A DNA stretch of 48,128 nucleotides from Campylobacteraceae bacterium (lineage in GTDB: Bacteria; Campylobacterota; Campylobacteria; Campylobacterales; Campylobacteraceae): contig JAITAB010000016.1 in NCBI GenBank assembly GCA_031284315.1, positions 1-48,128 on the forward strand, written 5' to 3'. The translations under genes and the position numbers were made by a program. How positions within the stretch are numbered: position 1 is the stretch's first letter; each line of letters begins with the position of its first letter. The notes below the pieces were generated by a model. That model was not told the DNA's origin, made no database searches, and saw nothing but the letters and a program-made list of their open reading frames with translations. This document shows positions 23,861 through 32,073 of the stretch, piece after piece.

Positions 23861-25789
23861 ATGAAACAACGCTATCTACTATTGGCTATCCTCATGTTAA
23901 GTCCGATTTTTGCCCAAAATGAAAATGAGGCTGTCATTTTAAAAGGCATCACGGTGATAGCTTCGCAGGAAGAGAGTTCAAAAGTTTATATAAATCCCAA
24001 ATCCCTCGCCCAGCCGCTTCCGCCTTCCGATGGCGCGGGAGTTTTGAAAAGCATCCCAAATTTTAGCATAACAAGAAAAGGCGGCAGTTCGGGCGACCCG
24101 CTTTTTCGCGGTTTGGGCGGTTCGCGGCTTGTCGTTACCACTGATGATAGTTTCCTGTACGGCGGCTGCGGCGGTCGCATGGATCCTCCTACGGCGTATA
24201 TTTTCCCAAATCTTTACGATAGCGTAGTGATAACAAAAGGACCGCAAAGTGTGAGAAATGCCGGTATTATCGCGGGTTCGGTGCAGTTTTTGAGAGACGA
24301 TATCTATTTTGACGAAGCTGGGACTTACGGCAATGCAGGGCTTACGGCAGGCAGTTTCGGGAGATTTGACGCTTTTGCGGACATTAGCGCGGGGGCAGAA
24401 TTTGGCTATTTGAGGCTTAATGGCATGTACAACAAGCAAGATGATTATGAAACGGGCAGAAAAGAAAAAATACATTCAAAATTTGAGCGAAATTCCCAAA
24501 GCGCGCAGATAGGACTAACGCCTGACGAATACAGCCGCATAGAGTTTACATACGACAGGTCGCGCGGCGAAGCGGCATATGCGGACAGAATGATGGACGG
24601 CTCTAAATTTGACAAGGACGCTTACAAAATAAGGCTCTCAAAAGACGATATAAGCGGCATAATTAAAAATGTAAATTTTCAATACGGATATAGTTACATT
24701 GACCATGTGATGGATAATTACAACCTAAGACAGTCCATGATGACATTCAGCGCTTCAAATCCCGACCGCACAACTCAAAGCGCATCTTTAACGGCGGATA
24801 TTGAAATAAACTTGGCAGAGATTAAAGCCGGATTGGATTGGGCAGATGATAAACACAGAAGCCGAAGCGGTTCGGGAGCAAATAAAACGGCGGCGGACGA
24901 CTATAAAAATAAAGAGAGAATTACAAATCAAAAAGCTTCCAATATCGGTGTATTTGCAGAAGCTAACATCAAACTAACAGATGAACAGTTGTTAGTAACG
25001 GGGCTTCGTCATGACATAAGCGAGGCGGAGCGTTATTTGGACGGCAAGGAGAAAAAATTTGGCTTGAACGCCGCGTTTTTGCGGTATGAATATTATGATA
25101 AAGAATTTACATACTTCGGCGGCATCGGCTTTGCGCAAAGAGTTCCAGACTTTTGGGAGCGCAACAGAAATATGGATTTGAACAAAGAGAGTAATGTAGA
25201 ATTTGACGCGGGCGTTTTATATAAAGATGACATGCTAAGAGGTTCGTTCAATTTGTTTGTTAGTGAAATTGATGATTTTATCTTGATATACTCCAACAAT
25301 ACGGCAAAAAATATAGATGCGAGGCGGTACGGCTTCGAAAGCGAAGGCGAATGGGAATTTGTGAAAAACTATAAATTGAGCATCGCCGCATCCTACACTT
25401 ATGGCAAAAACAAAAATACAAACAAAGTTCTTGGACAGACGCCTCCTTTTGAGATTAAAAGTTCGATAGGATACGATAATGACATTATATCCGCCGCCGC
25501 GCTTGCGCGTTATGTCGCTCCAAAACGCGCAGTTGCGATAGGCGAAGGAAATATCATAGGACAAGATATCAGTAAAAGCGGCGGTTTTACCGTCTTTTCC
25601 ATTAACGGCAGCTGGAAAGTGAATAAAAATATAGAGCTGTTTTTGGGCATAGACAATATTTTTGACAAAGAGTACAGCGAATTTATAAGCAAAGACTCTT
25701 CCGCCATAGCAGGATATAATCAGCCAACGGGTGTTCAAATACAAGAGCCTGGACGCCAATTTTGGCTAAGCATGCAGGGGAGATTTTAG
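23861..25789 (+). CDS. TonB-dependent receptor, OprC/NosA copper-receptor family
   Basis: A 642-residue outer-membrane receptor: signal peptide (LLLAILMLSPIFAQ), plug domain with FRGLGGSRLVV and the highly family-specific GRMDPPTAYIFP, then a beta-barrel ending in Phe (MQGRF). The two copper-binding motifs known from Pseudomonas OprC are both present: CxxxM (Cys103-Gly-Gly-Arg-Met107) and HxM (His282-Val-Met284). This supports copper uptake. Its place after znuACB could instead mean zinc, but it has its own upstream region with a Fur-like box. No TonB-ExbBD genes are in the window. The length fits the family (~650-720). Confidence 0.87.
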   Translation: MKQRYLLLAILMLSPIFAQNENEAVILKGITVIASQEESSKVYINPKSLAQPLPPSDGAGVLKSIPNFSITRKGGSSGDPLFRGLGGSRLVVTTDDSFLYGGCGGRMDPPTAYIFPNLYDSVVITKGPQSVRNAGIIAGSVQFLRDDIYFDEAGTYGNAGLTAGSFGRFDAFADISAGAEFGYLRLNGMYNKQDDYETGRKEKIHSKFERNSQSAQIGLTPDEYSRIEFTYDRSRGEAAYADRMMDGSKFDKDAYKIRLSKDDISGIIKNVNFQYGYSYIDHVMDNYNLRQSMMTFSASNPDRTTQSASLTADIEINLAEIKAGLDWADDKHRSRSGSGANKTAADDYKNKERITNQKASNIGVFAEANIKLTDEQLLVTGLRHDISEAERYLDGKEKKFGLNAAFLRYEYYDKEFTYFGGIGFAQRVPDFWERNRNMDLNKESNVEFDAGVLYKDDMLRGSFNLFVSEIDDFILIYSNNTAKNIDARRYGFESEGEWEFVKNYKLSIAASYTYGKNKNTNKVLGQTPPFEIKSSIGYDNDIISAAALARYVAPKRAVAIGEGNIIGQDISKSGGFTVFSINGSWKVNKNIELFLGIDNIFDKEYSEFISKDSSAIAGYNQPTGVQIQEPGRQFWLSMQGRF

Positions 25790-25884
25790 TTATTAGCGGC
25801 GTTTTATGCCTTATAAAAGAGTAAATTTTTAGCATTTTTTGCTAAAAGTTTTGTTTGTCATTTTTTTAATAAAATATTTTTTCG

Positions 25885-25923
25885 ATTTTTGCGGAGGCGC
25901 GGTAAAAACGCCTCTGCAAAAAT
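25885..25923. repeat. Inverted repeat between convergent genes
   Basis: Arms ATTTTTGCGGAGGCG (25885-25899) and CGCCTCTGCAAAAAT (25909-25923) pair over 15 positions with one mismatch around a 9-base loop. It separates the TonB receptor from the convergent DMT gene and could serve both 3' ends, although neither strand shows the T-tract expected directly after the G/C-rich stem. Confidence 0.55.
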
Positions 25924-25957
25924 GTATCCGCATAAAAGCCGCACATTTTAAAAAATA

Positions 25958-26857
25958 TCAACGGCAAAAAAGCGTTTTTATTTTTTTGACTGCGTATTCT
26001 CCGATTTCTGCTGCGAGCATGCCGATTATTATCAAAACCGCTCCGACAAATTGAGCGGGAGTAAATGCCTCGTTTGCGAAAAAATAGCCTACAACGCCTG
26101 CAGCTACAGGCTCGCATGTAAATATAATGGCAGTTTTCGCAGATGAGGTGAATTTTTGCATGGCAGTTTGAATAAAAAAGGCAAAAACGGTTGCAAAAAC
26201 GGAAGTAATAACAACGGCTTTTATAAAAAGTGAGTCAAATGTTGGCGGAAGCAGGGGATTATTGAGCGCGAAAATGCCGAAAAAACAGAATACGCTAACT
26301 GCGCAAAACTGCACAAAAACGAGCGAATGCGTATCATGTTTGTTTGTATAAAAGCCCGTGAAAACTATCTGAAGCGAAAACATGACGGCGCAGATAAAAG
26401 CGTAAAATTCGCCCTTTCCCATGCCCACATGAGCATTCGCGCTCAAAAAATAGAGTCCCAAAGCGGCGGCGATGGCTCCCGCGCATGAGTAAAAAGAGAC
26501 TTTTTTTCTAAATATTATGAGCAAAACAAACGGGATAATGACAACATTAAGTCCCGTGATGAATCCGACTGTGGAAGAGTAGGTATAAACAAGTCCGAAT
26601 GTCTGAAAAACATACCCCAAAAACAAAAATGCGCCCAAAACAAAACCTGCAAAAAGAGTTCTTTTATCAAGCGCTTGGATATGTTTGACGCTAAAAACCG
26701 CCATTAAAACCGCCGCAAGTAAAAATCTCCAAAACAAAAATGTATAAACGGGCGTCTGTTTTATAGCGTCTTGAACTATCAAAAATGTAGAACCCCACAC
26801 AATAGCGACCGCCAATAGCGACATGTCCGCGCCAAATCTTTTTAAACGGCTTGCCAT
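25958..26857 (-). CDS. EamA/DMT-family permease
   Basis: A 299-residue membrane protein with ten hydrophobic segments in two EamA repeats; the first begins SLLAVAIVWGSTFLIVQDAI, and the second has the matching CEPVAAGVVGYFFANE near the end. These are metabolite or drug exporters (amino acids, nucleosides and others), and no substrate can be read from the sequence. The start at 26857 is chosen for its AGGAG site; the frame extends to 26905 without one. A single gene, convergent with the TonB receptor and divergent from the amino-acid ABC operon. Confidence 0.85.
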   Translation of the reverse strand: MASRLKRFGADMSLLAVAIVWGSTFLIVQDAIKQTPVYTFLFWRFLLAAVLMAVFSVKHIQALDKRTLFAGFVLGAFLFLGYVFQTFGLVYTYSSTVGFITGLNVVIIPFVLLIIFRKKVSFYSCAGAIAAALGLYFLSANAHVGMGKGEFYAFICAVMFSLQIVFTGFYTNKHDTHSLVFVQFCAVSVFCFFGIFALNNPLLPPTFDSLFIKAVVITSVFATVFAFFIQTAMQKFTSSAKTAIIFTCEPVAAGVVGYFFANEAFTPAQFVGAVLIIIGMLAAEIGEYAVKKIKTLFCR

Positions 26858-26988
26858 TTTTGCTCCTATTTTCCAAAAAAGCATAATTTTACTACAAAAG
26901 TTCAAAAAATAGCGCCATATTTTATTAAATTACTTTATTTTTAGGCATAGCCTGCTAAAATTTATTTTTATTCAGTAAAAGGTTAAAT

Positions 26989-27729
26989 ATGGACGACGCC
27001 ATAATCCGAATGATTGACGTGGAGAAGCATTACGGCGATTTTCATGCGCTAAAAAGCGTAAATTTTAAAATCGCAAAGGGTGAAATAGTCGTAGTATGCG
27101 GTCCGAGCGGCAGCGGCAAATCAACGCTTATACGATGTATCAACCGCTTGGAAGACATAGACGGCGGCAAGATTATAGTAGACGGGTTTGATATCTACTC
27201 CAAAAAGACAAATTTAAACGAAATCAGAGCCGAAACAGGCATGGTATTTCAGCATTTTAACCTTTTTCCACATTTAACGATATTGGAAAATATCTCCATA
27301 GCTCAAAGAAAAGTTAAAAAATATCCGCGTGCGAAAGCGGACGCGGAGTCCATGAGGCTGCTTGAAAAAATGGGGCTGGCGCATAAGGCGCATGGCTATC
27401 CGACCGAACTTTCAGGCGGTCAAAAACAAAGAGTAGCAATAGCCAGATCTTTGGCTATGAAACCAAAAATTATGCTTTTTGACGAGCCGACCTCGGCGCT
27501 GGATCCTGAAATGATAGGCGGCGTGCTTGATGTCATAAGAGAGCTTGCCAAAGAAAATTTCACGATAGTGTGCGTAACGCATGAGATGGGATTTGCCAAA
27601 GAGGTCAGCGATAGAGTGGTATTTATGGATCACGGCGAGATAGTGGAGGAAGGCGCGCCCAAAGATTTTTTCAAATTTCCCTCAACTCAAAGGGCGCAGA
27701 GATTTTTACAGGAAGTTTTGAGTCATTAA
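26989..27729 (+). CDS. Polar amino-acid ABC transporter, ATPase (GlnQ-like)
   Basis: A 246-residue ABC ATPase with Walker [10 protein letters not shown], signature LSGGQKQR, Walker [14 protein letters not shown] and H-loop [16 protein letters not shown], the pattern of the GlnQ/HisP/PEB1C amino-acid importers. It is the first gene of a three-gene operon (ATPase, binding protein, permease) with 18 bases to the next gene. The substrate is a polar amino acid, not further defined. Confidence 0.92.
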   Translation: MDDAIIRMIDVEKHYGDFHALKSVNFKIAKGEIVVVCGPSGSGKSTLIRCINRLEDIDGGKIIVDGFDIYSKKTNLNEIRAETGMVFQHFNLFPHLTILENISIAQRKVKKYPRAKADAESMRLLEKMGLAHKAHGYPTELSGGQKQRVAIARSLAMKPKIMLFDEPTSALDPEMIGGVLDVIRELAKENFTIVCVTHEMGFAKEVSDRVVFMDHGEIVEEGAPKDFFKFPSTQRAQRFLQEVLSH

Positions 27730-27747
27730 AATAGTAAAAGGAATTAC

Positions 27748-28545
27748 ATGCGTAAGATTTTGTTAGCGTTATTTATGTTGTTGTCCGCAATACATGCAGA
27801 CGATGTCAATCTGTGGAAAAAGTCCACTCTAAACGCCATTCTTGAAAGAGGCGAATTGATAGTCGGGCTTGAACCGGGATATATACCTTTTGAAATGAAG
27901 AGCAAAAAAGGCGAAATTATAGGCTTTGATGTGGACATGGCAAAAGCTATGGCTGACGCTATGGGTGTGAAATTGAAACTGGTTCCGACCGAATACGACA
28001 CTATTATCGCCTCCATGACAACAAATAAATTTGACATCATCATATCGGCTATGACGATAACCTCAGAGAGAAATCTCAAAGTCAATTTTGCCAAGCCCTA
28101 TATCAGCATCGGTCAAACTCTGCTGGTAGCCAAAAAGCATAAAGTCAAGAGTTGGCAGGATTTGGACAAAAAAGGTTTTATTATCACGACAAAACTCGGA
28201 GTTACGGGCGAAATAGTGGCAAAGAGAATGTTTAAAAATGTTCAGGTAAAGACTTTTAATACCGAAGCCGAAGCTGTTCAGGAGATTATCAACGGTAATG
28301 CGGACGCTTTCATATACGATAAACCCTTTAATGATATTTTTATGCTTCAAAAAGGCAAAGATTTTGTTACGCATCTCTCCACAGAGCTTACTTATGAACC
28401 GCTTGGCTGGGCTATCAGAAAAGGGGATCCTGATTTTTTGAACTGGCTTAATAACTTTTTAAATCAAGTAAAACATGACGGCGCTTACGATAAACTCTAC
28501 GAAAAGTGGTTTATCAACAATAAGTGGCTTCCGCAGGTAATGTAA
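27748..28545 (+). CDS. Amino-acid ABC transporter, periplasmic binding protein
   Basis: A 265-residue family-3 solute-binding protein. Signal peptide ILLALFMLLSAIHA, then the lobe motif ILERGELIVGLEPGYIPFEM and GFDVDMAKAMADAMGV, the latter a family-3 signature, and the ligand-contact segment SAMTITSERNLKVNFAKPY, whose Arg binds the ligand carboxylate. It delivers an amino acid to the permease encoded next. AAAAGGA lies before the start; the stop overlaps the permease start (TAATG). Confidence 0.92.
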   Translation: MRKILLALFMLLSAIHADDVNLWKKSTLNAILERGELIVGLEPGYIPFEMKSKKGEIIGFDVDMAKAMADAMGVKLKLVPTEYDTIIASMTTNKFDIIISAMTITSERNLKVNFAKPYISIGQTLLVAKKHKVKSWQDLDKKGFIITTKLGVTGEIVAKRMFKNVQVKTFNTEAEAVQEIINGNADAFIYDKPFNDIFMLQKGKDFVTHLSTELTYEPLGWAIRKGDPDFLNWLNNFLNQVKHDGAYDKLYEKWFINNKWLPQVM

Positions 28546-29525
28546 TGACAAAGCGCCATACGCCGTTTTTTGAAAATAAAATTGTCGGGCATGCGATAGC
28601 CGTCTTTATATTTGCGGCTCTTGCCGTAGCGCTTTACTACGCCACTACCGTAAAGATAAATTACATTTGGCAGTGGAACAGTATCCCGAATTACTTTGTA
28701 TATGAAGAAGAGGACGGGATAAAAGCCCCATACAGCGGCGATGTGGTTATAAAAGAGGGCATTTTAACCATTATGCCCGACAATGAACTTGAAGGTGAAA
28801 AACCGTTTTCGCTCTCCGTTAAAGGATTTGAAAGGGTAAGCGAAAATGGAGAGTACGTATATGAAGATGAAACCATCGCCTCCAAAACGATTTTAAAACG
28901 AGGACCCATTGTAAACGGTTTGATAGTAACTGTGCAAGTCTCCATGCTTGCCCTTTTGATAGCTTTTGTCATGGGAGCAGTTACGGCGCTTATAAGGCTT
29001 TCCAAATACCAATTTTTGAAAGATATAGCCATTGTGTATATAACGGTGATAAGAGGCACGCCGCTTTTGGTGCAAATGTCTCTGTTTTACTTTATCATCG
29101 CGTCCATTTTGAAAATAGACGGTTTTTATGCTGGAGCTTTGAGTCTCGGGATATTTTACGGCGCGTATATAGCCGAAGTTTTGAGAGGCGCGATACAATC
29201 CATAGACAAAGGGCAGCATGAAGCGGCGAAATCTTTGGGCATGAACGCTTTTCAGACCATTTCGTCCATCATCGTGCCGCAAGCCCTGCGCCGCGCTCTG
29301 CCGACTCTCATAAACGAAGTTATATCTTTGGTAAAAGACTCATCTTTGGTTTCCGTTATCGCCATTACCGATTTGACAAGGGTCGGGCGCGAGATAGCTT
29401 CGCAGACTTTTAATGCCTTTGAAGCATGGATAACGATAGCAGGGATTTATCTTATTATCACCTTTACGCTCTCAATCATCGGAAGCAGGATAGAAGCAAG
29501 AATGAAAGAACGCGGCGGGTTCTAA
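28545..29525 (+). CDS. Amino-acid ABC transporter, permease with extra N-terminal domain
   Basis: A 326-residue HisM/GlnP-type permease. The C-terminal ~215 residues contain the normal five membrane segments, beginning GLIVTVQVSMLALLIAFVMG, and the EAA loop (HEAAKSLGMNAFQTISSIIV) that docks to the ATPase. In front lies one membrane segment and about 80 residues of polar sequence (residues ~35-115) not found in GlnP of enterobacteria; it should face the periplasm and may help hold the binding protein. The start at 28545 overlaps the binding-protein stop; the GTG at 28524 lies inside that gene. Confidence 0.9.
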   Translation: MTKRHTPFFENKIVGHAIAVFIFAALAVALYYATTVKINYIWQWNSIPNYFVYEEEDGIKAPYSGDVVIKEGILTIMPDNELEGEKPFSLSVKGFERVSENGEYVYEDETIASKTILKRGPIVNGLIVTVQVSMLALLIAFVMGAVTALIRLSKYQFLKDIAIVYITVIRGTPLLVQMSLFYFIIASILKIDGFYAGALSLGIFYGAYIAEVLRGAIQSIDKGQHEAAKSLGMNAFQTISSIIVPQALRRALPTLINEVISLVKDSSLVSVIAITDLTRVGREIASQTFNAFEAWITIAGIYLIITFTLSIIGSRIEARMKERGGF

Positions 29526-29702
29526 TCAAAATTTTTATAAATTTATAATTTTTCTGAAGGCAGAAAGCTAAATTCCGCCCGATTTTTTTAAAAAAGCGTG
29601 TTATTATTGGCATATTTTGGATGATAAAAGCTATACCGTTCAAATTTGAGAAAAAATTCAAGTAAATTAAACTACAATTACAAAAATCTAAGGAGAGATA
29701 AA

Positions 29703-30299
29703 ATGAAAAAAATTTTAATTTTCATGTTATTTGTTAGCGCGATATTTGCTCAGGAAGCAAAATGGCATCAAAACGAACTGATTGGACAGCCGCAAGACGC
29801 AGACATAGATGAGATAGACAGATGGTTTGTGGGCGTTGAGGCTGGATATGAAAGGGTATGGGGCGATTTTGGCTTTGGCTTTGATTCGGTAAGCTATAAT
29901 ACTGTCAATTACGGCATCAAGTTTGGATATACGCTATACGGAGACAATAGAATATATCTTAACTACAACCGTAATACAGACATGGAAGACGATAATGCCA
30001 CTCATACTACTAAAACCACTTTGCAAAAATTATTATTGGGCATAGATGGCGTACGCTATATAAATGAGAGTTTTGGAATTATAACCGGAGGCGCTGTCGG
30101 CTGGGCGCAAAGCAATACCAAATGGTCTGACGGCGGCAGAGATAAAGAATCCGCCTTTACTATCGGCGCCAAAGTCGGCGGTATAATCAACATCGGCGCG
30201 CACAGCGAAATAGAGTTTGGCTTGAAAGCGGGCGGAAGTTTATTTGAAGAGACCGTCTGGAATGCCAACGCTTACGCAGGATATAACTTTAAATTTTAA
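29703..30299 (+). CDS. Outer-membrane beta-barrel protein
   Basis: A 198-residue protein with a signal peptide (ILIFMLFVSAIFAQ) and alternating hydrophobic/polar strands rich in Gly and aromatics (RWFVGVEAGYERVWG, YGIKFGYTLYGDNRIYLNY), ending in Phe (AYAGYNFKF). This is the pattern of an eight-stranded outer-membrane barrel of the OmpA/OmpW-like type. Its function is unknown. The start is set by AAGGAGA just before 29703. It is a single gene; a G/C hairpin (GCCCC-gtttt-GGGGC, 30306-30320) follows the stop within seven bases. Confidence 0.8.
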   Translation: MKKILIFMLFVSAIFAQEAKWHQNELIGQPQDADIDEIDRWFVGVEAGYERVWGDFGFGFDSVSYNTVNYGIKFGYTLYGDNRIYLNYNRNTDMEDDNATHTTKTTLQKLLLGIDGVRYINESFGIITGGAVGWAQSNTKWSDGGRDKESAFTIGAKVGGIINIGAHSEIEFGLKAGGSLFEETVWNANAYAGYNFKF

Positions 30300-30527
30300 A
30301 CGCTTGCCCCGTTTTGGGGCAGCTTCTTGCATGTTAAAGCGCTCTTGCCTGCCGCCAAATCCAATAAGAGTATTACCCGCAAGCCGATAAACTTGCGATT
30401 GGCGCAAAAATAAATATCATACGCAGTAAATTTATATATGATTATGCCTGCCCGTCCCAGCCGCACCGATACCGCATAACAAGTTTACATGGGGATATAT
30501 TTTGCCGCTTCATTGAATAAATATATG
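30300..30527. other. Intergenic stretch with no recognised gene
   Basis: Apart from the small hairpin at 30306-30320 I see no open frame of useful length, no tRNA and no clear promoter here. The composition is like that of coding DNA, so it may hold a decayed gene, but I could not recognise one in either strand. It may be related to the loss that cut the SMR gene next to it. Confidence 0.4.
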
Positions 30528-30561
30528 CTAAAAAACGGACAGCCCAAGGGCAGTTTTTTAG
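30528..30561. terminator. Bidirectional intrinsic terminator
   Basis: Outer arms CTAAAAAAC (30528-30536) and GTTTTTTAG (30553-30561) with an inner GCCC-aa-GGGC hairpin (30542-30550). Each strand therefore has a G/C stem followed by a T6 run. It would stop the minus-strand message that ends with the SMR remnant and also transcripts from the left. Confidence 0.75.
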
Positions 30562-30562
30562 T

Positions 30563-30649
30563 CTAATGGGTCAAATTTTCCGATTGGTACAGACAAGTCG
30601 TAAATCCCATCTCAAACAATCCGCCGACAATAAGAAAAACCCATGCCAT
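30563..30649 (-). pseudogene. Truncated SMR-family (SugE/EmrE-like) transporter
   Basis: An open frame of 28 codons preceded by a GGAG site reads MAWVFLIVGGLFEMGFTTCL and then stops after eight more residues. This matches the start and first membrane helix of SugE/EmrE-type small multidrug-resistance proteins, including the membrane-embedded Glu13 that binds substrate. The family needs about 105 residues and four helices, so this is a 5' remnant. It lies 89 bases after the metallophosphoesterase gene on the same strand and directly before a terminator, so an internal deletion could have joined the terminator to the first helix. Confidence 0.65.
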
Positions 30650-30738
30650 AAAATCTTCTCCTATGCAAAATTTGCAGACTTTCTATTCAAATTTCGGCAG
30701 AAAACGATTTTCACAAACCAAACCGCGCTATTTATATT

Positions 30739-31851
30739 TTAATCTGACGGAATTAATTTTATCAGCGTCATTTCGCTGCTTGTTCCCAAACGAATCGGCG
30801 CGAAAATTGTGCCTGTGCCTTCAGACACATGGATACCCATTGTTTCGTATTGATAAAGTCCGCCGTTATATCCGAATATAAGCTTTGAAGCAAGCATAAA
30901 AGGAAATATTTGTCCGCCATGAGTATGTCCCGCCAACAGTAAGTCGGCTCCGCTCTCATATATATATTTTATGCCGTCAGGGCGGTGATGCAAAACAATC
31001 ACGGGAGAGGTTTTATCTATCTCTATTTTATCCAGCGCACTTTCTATCGTTTCCGAACCCGCTGGAGTATGCATGTCAAACGAATTGTTATCGGGAAGCA
31101 TATTGTTTAGACCGACAATTTGCAGCTTTCCAAAATAAACGGCTTCATTTAGAAGCGCGGCAGCGTTTGCATTTTTCATTTGAGCGATAACTTCTTCTAC
31201 CCCCACATAACTGTCATGGTTTCCATAGACAAAATAGTGCGGGATATTTAGCGCGCGAAAAGAGGAGAGCACATCTTTTCCATTACCAAAATGCGCTTTA
31301 CTGTCAAACATGTCTCCCGTATTGAAAATTACATCGGGATTTAACTCTTGTATTTTGCGGGCGATTTTATCCGCTTCCTCTTTGCCGCGCCAATTTCCCA
31401 AATGGACATCGGTAAGATGAACAGCCCGTATCTCATGGGTTAATCCCTTTATCGGAATCGTAACTTCTTTTACTTTTAGCGAATAAGCGTTCCATACGGC
31501 ATAAACTGCAAGCAATAATGCCAAACCGACAGAAAAAAACCCTCGTTTTTGCGGCGGAAACTTAAAAATCAAACCGCATATATCAACAAGCGCGATAGAA
31601 ATCAGCAGGAAAAGAAACAGCGAAACGGCTATCGCAGCAAAGATAAATGCGGCTTTTCCGAATGGATTTGCCGTTGTTGTAAATAAGCTCATGCAAAGAA
31701 AAGCGGCGATAAACAGAACGATAAATCCGCGCGCGTATGTTTTTTTGGGCATGTAAGGAAAAAATAACGCAAATCTGCTTGATACATAAATTATTGCCGC
31801 TGCCAAAAGAGCAAGCGTCAGCGCAAAAACTGCGATACCGATATAATTCAT
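30739..31851 (-). CDS. Membrane-anchored metallophosphoesterase (YkuE-like)
   Basis: A 370-residue protein with about four membrane helices in the first ~125 residues, followed by a calcineurin-like phosphoesterase domain. All metal-ligand motifs are present in order: LTDVHLG, NTGDMFD, YGNHDS, VLHHRPD and AGHTHGGQ. The domain should bind two metal ions and cleave phosphoesters; related YkuE/LpxI-type enzymes act on lipids at the membrane, but the substrate is unknown. Its start directly follows the 73-residue gene (stop and start adjacent), which itself overlaps pyrC, so the three genes form one unit. Confidence 0.88.
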   Translation of the reverse strand: MNYIGIAVFALTLALLAAAIIYVSSRFALFFPYMPKKTYARGFIVLFIAAFLCMSLFTTTANPFGKAAFIFAAIAVSLFLFLLISIALVDICGLIFKFPPQKRGFFSVGLALLLAVYAVWNAYSLKVKEVTIPIKGLTHEIRAVHLTDVHLGNWRGKEEADKIARKIQELNPDVIFNTGDMFDSKAHFGNGKDVLSSFRALNIPHYFVYGNHDSYVGVEEVIAQMKNANAAALLNEAVYFGKLQIVGLNNMLPDNNSFDMHTPAGSETIESALDKIEIDKTSPVIVLHHRPDGIKYIYESGADLLLAGHTHGGQIFPFMLASKLIFGYNGGLYQYETMGIHVSEGTGTIFAPIRLGTSSEMTLIKLIPSD

Positions 31852-32073
31852 TTAAACCTCCGATTTAAATGCCGCAAATGCTAAAAGTTCGAATAAACAA
31901 GCTTTCTTAATGGAAATATTGGTTCTTGGCAAAACAAATCTGCCGCTTTTTTCATCAAAAAATAGAAGCGTTCCATGAGGAGCAGGATAAAATTTTGCTT
32001 CGTTTGACGGCAAATTTTTCATACATTTGTAAACTCTGCCAAACCGCCAATAGTTTACGGCTTTACTTTCCAT
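31852..32073 (-). CDS. Small conserved-looking protein of unknown function
   Basis: A 73-residue frame between pyrC (19-base overlap) and the metallophosphoesterase (no gap). No signal peptide or membrane segment. The sequence has ordered, protein-like composition (for example FYPAPHGTLLFFDEKSGRFVLP, a likely beta-hairpin), and the tight packing suggests a real, translationally coupled gene. I do not recognise the family. Confidence 0.6.
   Translation of the reverse strand: MESKAVNYWRFGRVYKCMKNLPSNEAKFYPAPHGTLLFFDEKSGRFVLPRTNISIKKACLFELLAFAAFKSEV

Noticed and set aside
25885-25923. Long inverted repeat as a definite intrinsic terminator
   Set aside because: The stem is good, but on both strands A rather than T follows the G/C part, so it is listed only as a repeat.
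30300-30520. Decayed gene on the minus strand
   Set aside because: Short peptide pieces can be read, but none match a family I recognise and stops interrupt every frame.
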